Assembly (NCBI GenBank): GCA_026413225.1 | Contig: CM048552.1 | Coordinates: 168,342,053 to 168,406,052 of the forward strand | Reading direction: 5' to 3' | DNA: 64,000 bases | Source: Otis tarda | Lineage: Eukaryota > Chordata > Aves > Otidiformes > Otididae | Shown: positions 32,939 through 45,300 of the stretch, in pieces | Numbering within the stretch: position 1 is the stretch's first letter | Layout: each line of letters opens with the position of its first letter | The notes under the pieces: generated by a model | Seen by the model: the letters and a program-made list of their open reading frames with translations, nothing else | What the model was told of the DNA's origin: nothing | The model's database searches: none | Translations under genes and position numbers: made by a program

Positions 32939-35549
32939 TTTCCTTCATCTAGAGGGCCAAGAGGAAGTCTGATGATGAATTATGAAATTCTTTCTCCTCA
33001 CCACAATTGGATATATTTATGTTGTGTCTTTCATCTCATCGCCTTGGATTCTCTGCTGTTTACACTGCAAATCGTCCATCATAAGAAATGCAACAGCAGG
33101 AAAAAGCCAAGAATTGCCAGGCAAGATTCAGCAGAGAGAAAACTATTCTAGTTATCAGTGATAGATAGCTGAATATATCATGGCTTACAAATCACTGCTG
33201 GCAATAAACAATATAATGGAGTAGAAGCAACAACAAAATAATTAAAACCAGGCAGCACTGACTATACTAAACTGCAGGACAAAAGCTACACAGAGAGTAT
33301 CAGCTGTGGAAGGAGCAATTAACCTGGCTAATGGGTCTGATACTTACATACCTCCCTTGCTGTCACAGAAAACATATGGTTGTAATTAGCTGACGTAAAG
33401 GAAATACCATCTGAAGCCCCTGTTTTCCGATTGAGATGACCTCTGGCCCGGTATGAAGACAGTTGGAAGAATTTGCCCAGTGTTGGTTAGCTATGTATGT
33501 AGTGGGTGGGGGGAAATTTGGACAAATAGTAGAGTATTTGCCAAATGTTTTTAAGCTACAAAACTATGCTGTACCACATAACAAACTGAGAGAGCATTTA
33601 AAGCAAGTTGAAACTAAAATAAACTCCATGCTACTGCCAATTCCACAGTTGTTATTAAAAAAAAAAATTAAAAAATAAACCAACAGAAAAAAAAGACAGA
33701 AAATAAGGTTTCCACTATTCTCATCTGGAAGTACTAGTGGCACAACAGGTTCTCAGTGGTGTGAGCGTAACACGTATTGGGGAGGCCAAAGTTTCAATGT
33801 GTTTGACACACTCAGACCCTCACCACAGAATACACCTTAAAATGCAGAAAGATTGCATCTTTTATTCAGGTCAAATGAGCTGCCATCTGCTGTCCATTCC
33901 TTGCGTCTTTCTCTGCTCTGTCTCAGATGATTCCGTAAGATGCACATAGTACCTCTGTTCTACGCTTTTCTACCCATGTGTATGTGTTTTTCCTGAATCA
34001 TCTTCTTTTGAGAAAAAAAAAAAATATTTCCCATATACAAAAATACATTTTCTACAAAGATTTACAACATTTTGTAGCATCTTTAAAACTATTACATGTA
34101 AGAAAAGTAATATATTAACCTTTCAAATTCTAGATGTCAGTTTAAAAGTTTTATGAAACTCTCTCTTTTAAAAAAGTTCTAAAGTTCTGAAGGAAAAAAA
34201 AATAAGGTAGTCCTATTTCATTCTTTGAAAACACGTTGGTTTATTTCTATTAAGTTCAGTAAGACATTTTTATGATGATATTCATTATTGCAAATCTTGT
34301 ACATATGGAATAACTATGTCCAAATTCACGCAAAATATATATTAACAGATAAGAAAATCAAAATCTGTGGGAGTTTTGCAGTCAGCACGGCTACTGATTT
34401 TATACAGCTTAATACAAAACAGAACATCTACTATGTCTGTATTTATTTATTTACTATATTTTTGATACAACATGAAAGAATGCAGCAAATCTATACTTCT
34501 AAGAGAATATAATTATAGAATTTCACCATCTAAAAGCCCTCAGATCTTACGTTGTAGTACACACCTTTAGAACCAGGTTGTACAAGTGAGTATTGATTTT
34601 TTTTTTCCCCAAGACTCCAGAATGGTTTGGGTTTTTTTTGTCTTCTCATGTAAAAAAAAAAAAGAATAATACTTATGTAGCTCAATCTTTTTCATATTAC
34701 GGCAGAAGGCTCTGGTTCCCTACCCAAAACCTCCATAGCTTTAGTATTCCCATTCACACAGATACACTGGAGATATCCAAAGAGAATGACTTGTGGAACA
34801 CATTTTAGCTTTTTTTTTCCAATCAGGAGGAGGCCATTAAGCCTGGAAGAATGCCAGGTACTGATAATCATCAGTCCTTCTCGGGCTGTTTTATAACTTT
34901 GCAGCTGTATTGTTGGCTGTGACTTGCGGTCCCAGAGATATCGCTTTGTCTGGTTTTGTTTTTCTGTTGGATTGGGTAGGAGGCACTTCTTTAAAAAAAA
35001 AAAAAAAAATAAGAGAGAAACAAAAAAAAGCACAGCTTTTTAAGAGGAAGGGGAGCTGTTGCATCTTTCAGTCAGCGCTACTTAGGACAAATTTCAAGCA
35101 TTCACCATTCTTAGACTCTTCCAGCTGCCTGCACTGTGAGTTGTTTAAAGACCAGAGTACGAGCCATAAAATGTGTCTGTGGGTGTTAGCTAACAATTTG
35201 CAGGTGCATATCATCCCAGTAAAGCTTTCAAATTATATACAATTTATAAGCTATGTTTAAAGCTCATAATGGTTATGTCTGAGCAAATGAGTATCGTTTC
35301 TTACCTTCAGTTTTCGAGAGTCCTATCAAATTGGTGCAGGAGGGAACAAGAAGGATGTTGTCTCAAACATGTAAAAGTCAGACAAAAAAGGTTCTTGCAT
35401 TCAGTTTGTGTTAGATGAATTGAAGCAGGAAGAAACATTGTTCCAAATACTTTAATTTTACATGTTCAATAGTGCACCTGGAAGGGAAGCAGTACTTCCC
35501 TGACTGAAAGCTGAAATTAAGGATAAGTAATAATTTGGGTATCATTAAT

Positions 35550-35607
35550 CTACAAATCTACACCAGTTATGACTTAATCTACAAATATTCACCAGTTATG
35601 AATTAAT
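35550..35607. repeat. 29-bp tandem duplication, two units
   Basis: Units at 35550-35578 and 35579-35607 both begin ctacaaat and share caccagttatga-ttaat. They differ at three positions or so. Confidence 0.85.
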
Positions 35608-36385
35608 CCTTTAGTGAGATTTGCATCCTTATTGGGTTTTTCTATGTTCGTCTAGAATTCAGCCCTTAAAATCTTGGTGCAAGTACAGAGGACCAGCAGT
35701 TGTAACTGTTAAATTTGTCATGGAACATTTAACACTTTAAATGTTTGCAGTTCTGCTTTTAACGAACTGTTTAAAATGCTCCTTTCTCTCTGTGATAGTT
35801 CTATGTCATGGAGGTATTCATGGCTTTTACTAGATGCCAGTTAAGTTTTGCACAGTTGACAGAATCCTATAGTAGAGGAAGTCTGGCATAATGGAGTTCC
35901 ACAATCTTGCCTTCTAATCCCAAATATGTGTCAAAATAGCAAAGCTGCGAAGTTCAGCCCAGGTGTAATGTTGGAAATGAGCTTCATATTACAGAAAAAA
36001 AAAAAGTTATAAAAGCTGGTACATTCTCTTCTAGGTATATTTGGTAGGATTCATTTGGCTGCATGTGGACGGCTACAGTGCAGGTGTCTACATTCAAACT
36101 AGTTGCTCCCTGCATGCATGGTGTACTTCAGGGTGAAGCATACACCATTTGATAAAGTAGAGCAAAAAACCCCTTTTATTTCATAGCTAAAGAAATAGAC
36201 TGGCCATTTTCTAGGCTTTGGAGTTGAATTAAATGGTAATTACGTGTGTTCAGCAAGTATGGAATATATCTAAAGACAAGGGGGATTTTGTATGCTTATA
36301 GAGTAAACATGACAGATTAGGCATGTTGGCAATTTGTACTGGAAAAATTGGGTTTCCTAAACTAGTGAAACCTTTCTATTTAGAC

Positions 36386-36490
36386 TTATATATATGTGTG
36401 TGTGTGTGTATGTATAAAAATACTTTTATATATATATATATATATAAATCTACACATATCTATATTTATATATACAGATGTATATATATA
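36386..36490. repeat. Compound TA/TG microsatellite
   Basis: TA, then TG, then TA blocks with short interruptions over about 105 bases. Confidence 0.9.
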
Positions 36491-39400
36491 TCTATAAACT
36501 GACTGCATTTAGCCACTGTTCAGCAATAAAAAGATGTAATTACATCCAGTTTAATGCCATATTATCTTATCATGATTAGAAGTATGATAATGAATTCTAA
36601 TTCAATTATTCTTTGTTGAATAGTTATGCAATTGCAATGCGTTACCACTATTCTTTTCAGTCTAGCATTAGAGCCACATAGAAAGGGCTGCATAGCAAAG
36701 AAAGGTAGATATGTGTGTGTTGATACAGAGCCTCCAAAAGTGCAATGCTGAACTCTAAGAGCAGATCCACAGGAGAAGCATGCCACACTGTGTTTAAAGA
36801 TGTTTCAGGCATATTTGGTGATGACAGTTGTCTCCAAAAAAGATTGCTCCTGAGTCAAATGCCATCAAAGATAGCAGCGTGTAGAAAATGTAATCACTTC
36901 TGTCTTAGGAAAAAAAATACATACTTACCCAATTAAGAAATACAGAAATTGAGCTGTGAGACAAACTAATATGACACAGAAAAAAGGAGAGGGAGGTGGA
37001 GAGGGCAATTTAAGCATTATATCTTTTTTGGAATGATTACAGGAAAAATACATTTTCACAGAATAATTGAAAAAAAAACTACTTCTATTTTTTTTTGTTG
37101 TAGGCAAAAAATGAAAACCAAACATAGCAAAACACAAAATCAAAATATTTTTTTCAATAACTGCAAAACTATTCTTATCTTTGGATATATCCCTTCAGAC
37201 AGTTGGGCTTGATCAATAATCAATGCTCTGTGTAGCAAAAAAAAAAACCACCTTTGCTAAATAATTTCAAACTAAATTAATTCCATCCTGATGAAGGAGA
37301 AAAAGCAAATTAGTCAAGAAAAGCTGCTTATATGGGATTCTATTAATTCATGTATTTTTTTATTCTAGAATTTTAAGTCCTTCTGAAAGTGTTAAGGCTT
37401 CTACTTTGTCACATCTTTAAAAAATTAATTACATTAATTAAAACTGAGTGATAGTTCAATAAGAGGGATAATACTTACCAAGTGATGCTAAAAGTACATT
37501 TTTTTTTTAATTTTAATTTTAGACTCCTGTAGGAAAAAAAAAAAGGGAGTATTCTTAGCTTTGAGCATCTATCACTGTAAAAAATCTAAATTACTTGAGA
37601 TTTTCTTTTAAAGTTTCTCTGTCATCCGAAAATTTGCCATAGGAAGATTTGAATGTCACATGCTTGTGAAACAACTTACATATTCCAGGCTGCACTGCAA
37701 CATAATCAGACGTACATATGCTAGTACTGACTAGTAGCATTATTAATGTAAAAAAGAAGTCAACGTATTACAATAATAACTGAAAACAGACAGATTTTTC
37801 CCTCTTTGCCCCTATATAGGGTTCACCTTGAGGCATAAATGATGAAATTATTTGAAAGCTGAAGGTGGCCCTAAGAAAGGAACTAATAAAAAGCAGCAAA
37901 ATATCAACTTTTTTTCCCTCAAATACTACACTTATTCCCTGTGTCTGACTACTTTTGTTTTATTTTATTTCTCCAGTATTAAAATAGTTAAGCCCAGAAC
38001 TCCACTGAGAAATAACCTTTTCTTTTCTGAGGGGGGCTGGGGACATGGAATGGAACAGCAATAGGCAATCTTTCCTACAAACAATCACACAACAGACTGA
38101 AAATACAAATAATACATATGGGAAATAGGCATAGATTTTCAGTTCATCCTGCAAGAAGATTGAAACGTAGCATAGTTAATCTCAGTGCCTTCTTGTAGAG
38201 GGGAGCCATTCCGGATTCTTCGTCTTTGTAAAGCACTTGAGATCTGTGTGTGAAAAGAGAAAGGCAAGTGCAAAGCATTGTTTTTACATTACTGTAGAAA
38301 GCCAGAAGAAATTTTCAGGACTGTGTGTCTTACTAGAAAGAAACCAAAGAATGAAAGAAGAGGGTTTCTTTTTGTTGTTTTGTTTAGATTTCGGTTTTCT
38401 TAGGTTTGTTTGGTTTTTTTTTTTTAATGGTTTCTAATTATCTCTATTCCTCTGGCCGAGCTATATACTGCAAGTTTAGCGTCTATGCTTCAGGTCTCGA
38501 GGAGGTTTTTACTACACTCTTGTTTCTCTGAGATTTGTTGGAGTTTTAGCATCTCTAGGACTTAAATCACTGATCATTCTTATCCAAATAACTCTTCTTC
38601 AGCTGCAATGAATATGCAATCACTTCAGGCTTAGTGCAGCTGATATTCCCAAAAACCTTTGCAGATAACCTTTCCCCTCAAGAAAATGGAGGGGGGAGTG
38701 GAGAGGGGACAAAAACCAAACCAAAAAACAAACAAACAAAACCGGGGCACAGAAACAACCTGTAAATGCTAGTTCAAGCTACTATTACATCTACTTAGAA
38801 TTGAGTTCCTTAGGTAAAATTGTCCTTAGCATAGGCTATGGAAAAGGTGAGGTGTTCCCCTTGCTTCCTTGATTTTCTCTCCATCTTCATGGTAGCTAGG
38901 ACATTTTTGGTACAATATGATTATTTCATATCTTTCTACACAGAAGATGGTTTGTTTGGGTTTTTTTTTTCTCATTTATAATCAAATTCTACTATAGTAT
39001 TCCTGTCCTACCATAGCAGTAACTTCTCACTGGGATTTAATGGACTGTCAGCCTCTTGTTACTTCTTATACATAGGAAAAATATATATTTGTGATTCCTA
39101 AAGTATAAAATAGCATCCATTTTTTTTCATTATATTATGTTCAATGAGAAATGATAATGTATTTCTATCACTTTTTTATAACCCAGATCACATTTTGTTT
39201 AAATGAAGGAAAAATGATTTGTTTTGTTTTGGGTTTTTTTTAAGAAAATAAAGTTTTATTTTTAAATGAAACTTTCTTTAGAGGAAAAAAAAACCTTCAA
39301 AATTATCTAAAAACCAAATTCTTCAGTTTTCAGACCACTGGCACAATGTTTTTTCATAACTGAAAGTAGGCCTATTGTGATCCAAAGTAGTGCCATAGTA

Positions 39401-40637
39401 CACTGTTTGGTTCCTGTTCCATCCTCTAGGCTCAATGCCTCCTCGACACTTCTACTGTTGATAACGGAGCCACACGAACTGGCTAGGAGACAGCAAAAGT
39501 TGTTTATAACAGGAAATATAGCCCAGTGACATGAAGCAACTTATTGTGTAACACAAGGATGCAGAATCCTAACTTTTCACTTCCAAATTACATGAAGAAT
39601 CACAGGATCATCTTAAATGCAAGTATTTACTTTTTATTTACTGTCTCTAGTATTTTCCAAAGAAGCTAAATATGTCTTCAGAAAGCTTCAGATAATTCCA
39701 CCAAACCCAGTCATTTAAATTCTCAATCAAAAATCTGCTTTCAGATTCAACATGTTGTTTGGTTGGCTGGTTTGTTTGTTTGTTTTAATACAGAACTTAT
39801 GGGTAAACAAACAGCATATATTATAGCGGTGCTATAATCCTCCTTTCCATTAAGAGACAATTACTCAGCTTTCACAGGTCAATTTTCTCCTTAAATCTGA
39901 TAACTTATTAAAAAATTAAAATTCACAAAAAAAAAGGATGTAAACATTTTATTAAAAAGAGAAAGTTAAATGTAGACTTGACAGGTAAAAGTAATATAGG
40001 TTTCCTATCTGCTGGTAGGAAGGGGTGAGAGTGTCAGAACACTTAACTATGTGGCAAGTCACGTTACGGATGAGAGAACTGGAAGCATTTTGTGAACCCT
40101 CTAGAACATATTTTCAAAGGTTTTCATGTCAGGAAACTTGTTCTATTTTAGAAAACATTATTTCCTGTCATTTAAAGCATTGTTTGTCGAGTAAGACATA
40201 ATTACTAAAATCTGCTTTTTTTTTTTAACTTAGTTAGTGCAGGATTCAGTCAAGCCACCAATAAAGATTTTTGTGTGGAAATAAATCTTGCTCTATTCCT
40301 AAAACTACTGAAGGATGCACTCTACACTTTTGCATAGAAAGCCAGAGACCTTGAGTTTTGCTGGATATAAATTTAACTACAACCTCAGAAAGTTCTGAAT
40401 TATATTGTAATTTATAATACACATTCTTTATTTTCTCACATTCCTCTGCCATATGTACATGAAGGGAAGATGAGCAAATATTGTCTGACTACGAAATAGG
40501 GAGTTGGGACCCTTTGGATCACAGGGTTCAGATGGGCAGAAAGATTCAATCTCATCTCAGTTGATTAGGACTTTTTGTTAATTAGCACTCCATTGGAGAC
40601 TGAAAGTTACAGAATTGATGGTTGTTATATGTTTTTT

Positions 40638-40669
40638 TATATATATATATACACACATACACACACACA
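40638..40669. repeat. TA/CA compound microsatellite
   Basis: A TA run that changes into CA repeats after a T homopolymer. Confidence 0.85.
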
Positions 40670-40942
40670 GAATTTATGAAGAATACACAAGTGTTTTATT
40701 AAGCATACATTCAGAATATTAGTTTATACTGGTTTTTTTTTTTTTTTAGAGAAACTGAGGTTTTCTAAAGTTCATTTGTTGATTGCTGAATATTAGTGGG
40801 ATTCATGTCAGGGACATGTGACTACCTCAGCTGTAATTTAAAAATTCCCTTCTGCTATTCCAGAAAATTAATGAAAGGGAAAGCAGGCTTTGTTATAAAA
40901 ACTTAGTCACTTTTATTTCTTTTACGCAGCTTAATATGTGAG

Positions 40943-41070
40943 ATGCTGATGGCTCTTGGGATAGGCCTGGGAGTAGACTGGCAGATTATTGTTTGGGTTC
41001 CCCCTCCCTCCTTTGTCTCTCTGAGCATCTTTGTGGGTGTGCAAATAAGTTTTATTGCACAGCCTAACCT
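40943..41070 (+). repeat. Unclassified interspersed repeat, copy 2
   Basis: Ordered block similarity to 15241-15350 (tggctc-tggga-aggcctggga, attattgttt, the C/T-rich block, tctctctgagcat, gcaaataagttttattgcaca). Copy 2 has an extra C-rich insertion after the attgttt block. Similarity stops at about 41070. No coding part is visible. Confidence 0.5.
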
Positions 41071-44000
41071 AAGCCTTACAAGTTAAGCACAGGCTAAGCC
41101 TCAGAAGGCTGATGTATTACCCATACTCTGAATTGGTCAGCTGCACATGCTGACTGGGTAGCATACTATATGTGACTGTAATTAATGGTAAAGAAATGAC
41201 ACATACCCATTCAGAAAAAAATCCTGAACACAACAGCATGATTCCAGTGCTGCTACAATATAGACATACATTACTTCATTTAATTACCTACTGCCTTCTG
41301 AATAGTTAGCCTTTCATTTATCTGCTTGTATGCAAAACAGAAGTCATAAGACTTGCCTAGTTCGTTCACCAAGGTATTGTGACACTGGTAATCACTGAAT
41401 AATCAAATGAATGTTATTTTTTACAACTGACTGGTACTTCTCTGGACAGCAAAGACTGAGGGCAAATACTTTCAAATTTGCCCTGGTTTTGTATTTTCAT
41501 TCCAGCTTGCTATGATCCTAGAAACTGACTCAGCAGGTTGGGGATTATTCTGTAGCCAGTAGCTGAGAAATCAAGGGATCTCAACCTTAAAGAAAGCCAA
41601 GGCTCAGTTCTGTCTTGAAAAGAATCTGCTATTTGTTTGTATAATCTTTTAGATTTTGTCTCTTTTTTTATCCTCTGCTATTAATTTCCTGTCGTCATTT
41701 CATTGGCACTAAGGCTACCTTAGTGCCAATGTAGCTCCTTAGTGCTCTTCATGTAGCTTAGCTTAAAAACTTAATTACCACATTAAATGGATGCAAGCTT
41801 CAGCACCTAAGAAATAAACAGCTTGCTGAAGGTGGCAGTCTTATGATATTGACTTGTTTAAGCGGCATGTACTTAGATGTGACACTATTATTCTGCACCT
41901 TAAGAAGTGCATTGCCATTGCTGGCAGTAGACCACTGGCTTTGTCCTGAGTTTGCAAGGCCTCAGGACTGAAACTTGTCAGTTTTACTTTTTCTAAACTT
42001 TTCTTGTCTTACCTGAAACTCTGTTTTCACTTGTTTTAGCTGCAATAGAAACTCTTCTAATTATCAGTTGGCTAATATTAATTTAGATTTTTTGCTTTTC
42101 ATATGGTATAAACAAAGATTTATATAACAGTAACTATGAGTTTTTCTGTCTAGGAGAATTTTTGTTTTTATGACTTTGGCAAAATTATGTATGAAGAAAT
42201 ACAGGCCTAGTATGAAAGCAGATGCCTTTAGTAGTGGGGACATAAGATACAGTGGAGAGGAGTAACAGACACGGCATGACTAGACTTAGGGTACAGACTA
42301 ACGCTGGAGGCCCCATAGTTCTAAACGACTCACCAATAGGCATTTAAAAAAAATGTAGATCTGGAGTGAGACAAAACCAGCTTTAGTGGTAACACAGAAC
42401 AAAGACCAAGTAACTGATTATGTAAAATGCATATACAGTAGGTTTGGATTCACCATGAACTTGCAGACAAGTGAAGAAAGAGCAAAATGCGAAGCAATTT
42501 TAGAAAATATATACAAAGTGAATCCTAAAGTAAGAAAGATGAAAACATCAACACCATAGTCCTCCTGCTTCCAACTCATTGTACCCCAGCCATACTAGAC
42601 CAAAGTTATCAACATTAGAACACCAAGGAGCATGAAAAATGAACATTACACTAAGAAAATGGTTAGAAGCTATGAGGTGTGTGTATAATTTTAACTGTAT
42701 TCTTGATAATAGTAGTAATCAAGTATAATCATAATAAATTTCTGTATAATAATATTTTGGTTTTATTTTCTTTCTCTTTCACCTTCTGTAATTATTTGAT
42801 CTGGAATAATAATAATTCTGTAACTAAACTGTTAAGATTTCAACTATATTGGCAATAACATCTTGACTTTTCATACACAATGCATTTTCTCTTTTGCTCA
42901 TAAAAAGTTTCTGAGCAACAAACTGCTCTCCAGGGCTCTGGCACAGGCAAATAAATAGGAAGGTGATGGGACTCCTTTCTGGGCTACTTTGGGGAGCGAT
43001 AAGAAGCGGTAACACCCATGGAGAGGGGATATCACCTGATACGTGATGAAAACTGCCTGCTTTGCATTAAAAAGTGCCCTATGTCTTCATGAGATCCGAA
43101 TAGTTGGTTACAATCTCTTGGACAGTTAACAATGCAACCACATACAGCTGTGGAAAATAAACAGTTGTTAAATGCTATCAAATCCATAAAAGACCGCCTC
43201 AGTTATAATGAAATGGAGAACCAGCTTGATTGTCCAAATGGCAAGCCCAGTAGATGATCTTTAGAAAGGCAAATTCCTCAATGCTGCTTGTACATGAACT
43301 TGAAAGAAAAAGAATTTGAACCCATGTTCTTAAAGCCATCTGACCACATTAAAATCCCTTTTTCTTGGTACAGCCTGTTACCTTTTTTGTTATTCAGTTC
43401 GTGAACACATTTTAATAGCTCATTTTGAGTATTATTTTTTAATGCTTTCCAGCTCATTTCCTTTTTTTCCTGCTGATACCACTAAAAGGTCTGCCAAGAA
43501 CACACTGGTAAATGGTAAGGACTCAAATAATTAACATATCATCCAATGTTTTCTGGATGATTAAGGGATTACATGTCTTCAATAATAAATCCACCTTTTA
43601 TAAAACATAAGTAGTTCATTTCTATGGATTTTTATTACCTCATGTCACTATTAATTTTAATACTTTTTAAAGCACATAAGTATTCCCACTTTTGAGCATT
43701 CAGAGCTCCAACATGAGTATAAAACAACCTTCCATCAGATCCTCCAAAGTTATTTCTGCTCATTCACGATCAACAGTTTAGCTGAGTCAACATAGATATG
43801 TCTGATAGTTGCCGAGCTGCTACTATCTGTTGGTTTGCAACCTATTCCAGTAGAAATAAGAGCAAAGTTAACAGGAGATACATTAAGTGACTTATTTATT
43901 AGAAAGATTCCACAGCTTCCTGTGAGGGGAAAATGAAACACTAAACAAACAAAAACCCAACTTATTCAAGTTTCCATAACTTGGCATCTTCTTCTGCCAT

Positions 44001-44248
44001 ATAATTCACCGAATCTTTAATGAATTACAGAATAATTTATTGTGTTTGACTACCTGGCTAATGATCTATTTTATATAGTTGCTTTCTTAGAATATTCTGC
44101 CTCATTGATTTGGGTAAGAAAAACAAAATAGTAATCCTTTACCCTCTAAGATATAACATTTGAAATGTGATGATCACTTTGGACAAAAATTTAGACTTGC
44201 CTTTCTGGAGATTATAATTTTATTTTCCTGGTAGAAGAAATATAAACT
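41071..44248. other. Unique sequence, no gene recognised
   Basis: AT-rich sequence with small frames only. The main structured element is the perfect hairpin at 41701-41731. Confidence 0.5.
41701..41731. repeat. Perfect 14-bp inverted repeat with a 3-nt loop
   Basis: cattggcactaagg, then cta, then its exact reverse complement. A further partial copy, ccttagtgc, follows at about 41737-41745. Such compact perfect hairpins commonly arise by template switching during replication. It is too short for a typical microRNA precursor. Confidence 0.9.
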
Positions 44249-45300
44249 GTGCTGAGTTTGCGTAGCAAGGCGGCAGCAGGGGCTACAGCAGCAGCTTCTG
44301 TAAGAAGCTGCTAGAAGTTTCCTCTTTTTTGGGTGGAGCTGAACTGGTCTAGGATGGACCTGCTGCTGGCCAAGGCTGAGACAATTATCAGTGATAACAT
44401 CTCTGTGATGATGTTTTTAAGAAGAAGAAAATAAAACAGAAGCATGGGCAGAGAGACGGAGACGCAAGCCTTGTGAACCTTGCAGCCCTCACCCTCTGGC
44501 CTCCCTCTGGGCAGCCGTCTGGGCCCAACTCAGCCTGGCCCAGAGAACAGAAGAGAAGAGATGTGAAGAAAACCTGAGAGGCATCTGCCTAAACCTGGTT
44601 GTGAAGAATTTCTTGTGAGAGGAACAGCTGCAGGCACCAAGGTCAGTGAAGGAGGAGGGGGAAGAGAAAAGTTGCTTCTGACAAGATTCTCCTGCAGCTC
44701 ATGGTGAAGACCATGGTGCGGTAGGCTGTCCCTCTGCAGCTCCTGGAGGTCCACAAAGGAGCAGAGATCCACCTGCAGCCCATGGAGGTTCCCACGCCGG
44801 GGCAGGTGGATGCCTGAAGGAGGCTGTGGCCTTTGGAGGGCCCGCACTGGGGCAGCCATTCCAGAGGGACTGAACCCTGTGGAAAAATGACCTGTGCTGG
44901 ACCAGTTCATTAAGGACTGTAGCCTGTAGCAGTGACCCCACGCTGGAGCAGGGCAGGAATGTGAGGAGTTTGTCCTCTGAGGAGGAAGGAGCAGCAGAAA
45001 AGAAAACGTGATGAATTAACTGCAATCCCTATTCCCTGTCCCCCCTGTTCTGCTCAGGGAAGGGAGGAGATGGAGATAACTTGGAATGAAGTTAAGCCCA
45101 GGAAGAGGGAAAGGGCGAGGGGAGTTGTTCTTAAGATTTGGAGGTTTTTCTCTCTCATTATCCTGCTTTGGTTTTTATTATTAATAAACTGAGATTTTTT
45201 TTTTTCCCAAGTCGAAGCTGTTTTGTCTGTAACGGTAACTTGAATGATCTCTCCCTGTCCTTGTCTCAAACGTTGAGCCTTTTGTTATATTTTCTCTCTT
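44249..45300 (+). mobile_element. Solo LTR, diverged relative, 3'-truncated
   Basis: Starts TGTGCTGAGTTTG, then has the family block cttctgtaagaagctgctagaag, a gatggacctgctgctggcc block and a TATA-like atgtttttaagaag near 44410. A repeated GC-rich region follows at about 44695-44960, AATAAA at 45183-45188, and the U5 block ccaagtcga-gctgttttg-ctgtaacgg. It ends after cctttt-gttatattttctctc, without a CA terminus. From memory of related songbird LTRs, about 80 bases of U5 appear to be missing. No internal retroviral sequence is present. The 5' start and U5 wording differ from the LTRs at 9.4 and 52-54 kb, so it is a sister subfamily. Confidence 0.85.

Larger units (their letters stand above)
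32939..40942. other. Long AT-rich unique stretch, no gene recognised
   Basis: About 8 kb with no supported gene. It contains a 29-bp tandem duplication (35550-35607), a compound TG/TA microsatellite (36386-36490) and a TA/CA microsatellite (40638-40669). A-rich and T-rich runs are frequent, for example near 34985-35030, 37500-37545 and 38411-38425. Confidence 0.5.

Noticed and set aside
34692..35033. 113-codon - frame and 116-codon + frame overlapping it
   Set aside because: Both cross A/T homopolymers and overlap each other on opposite strands. Neither has a recognisable domain.
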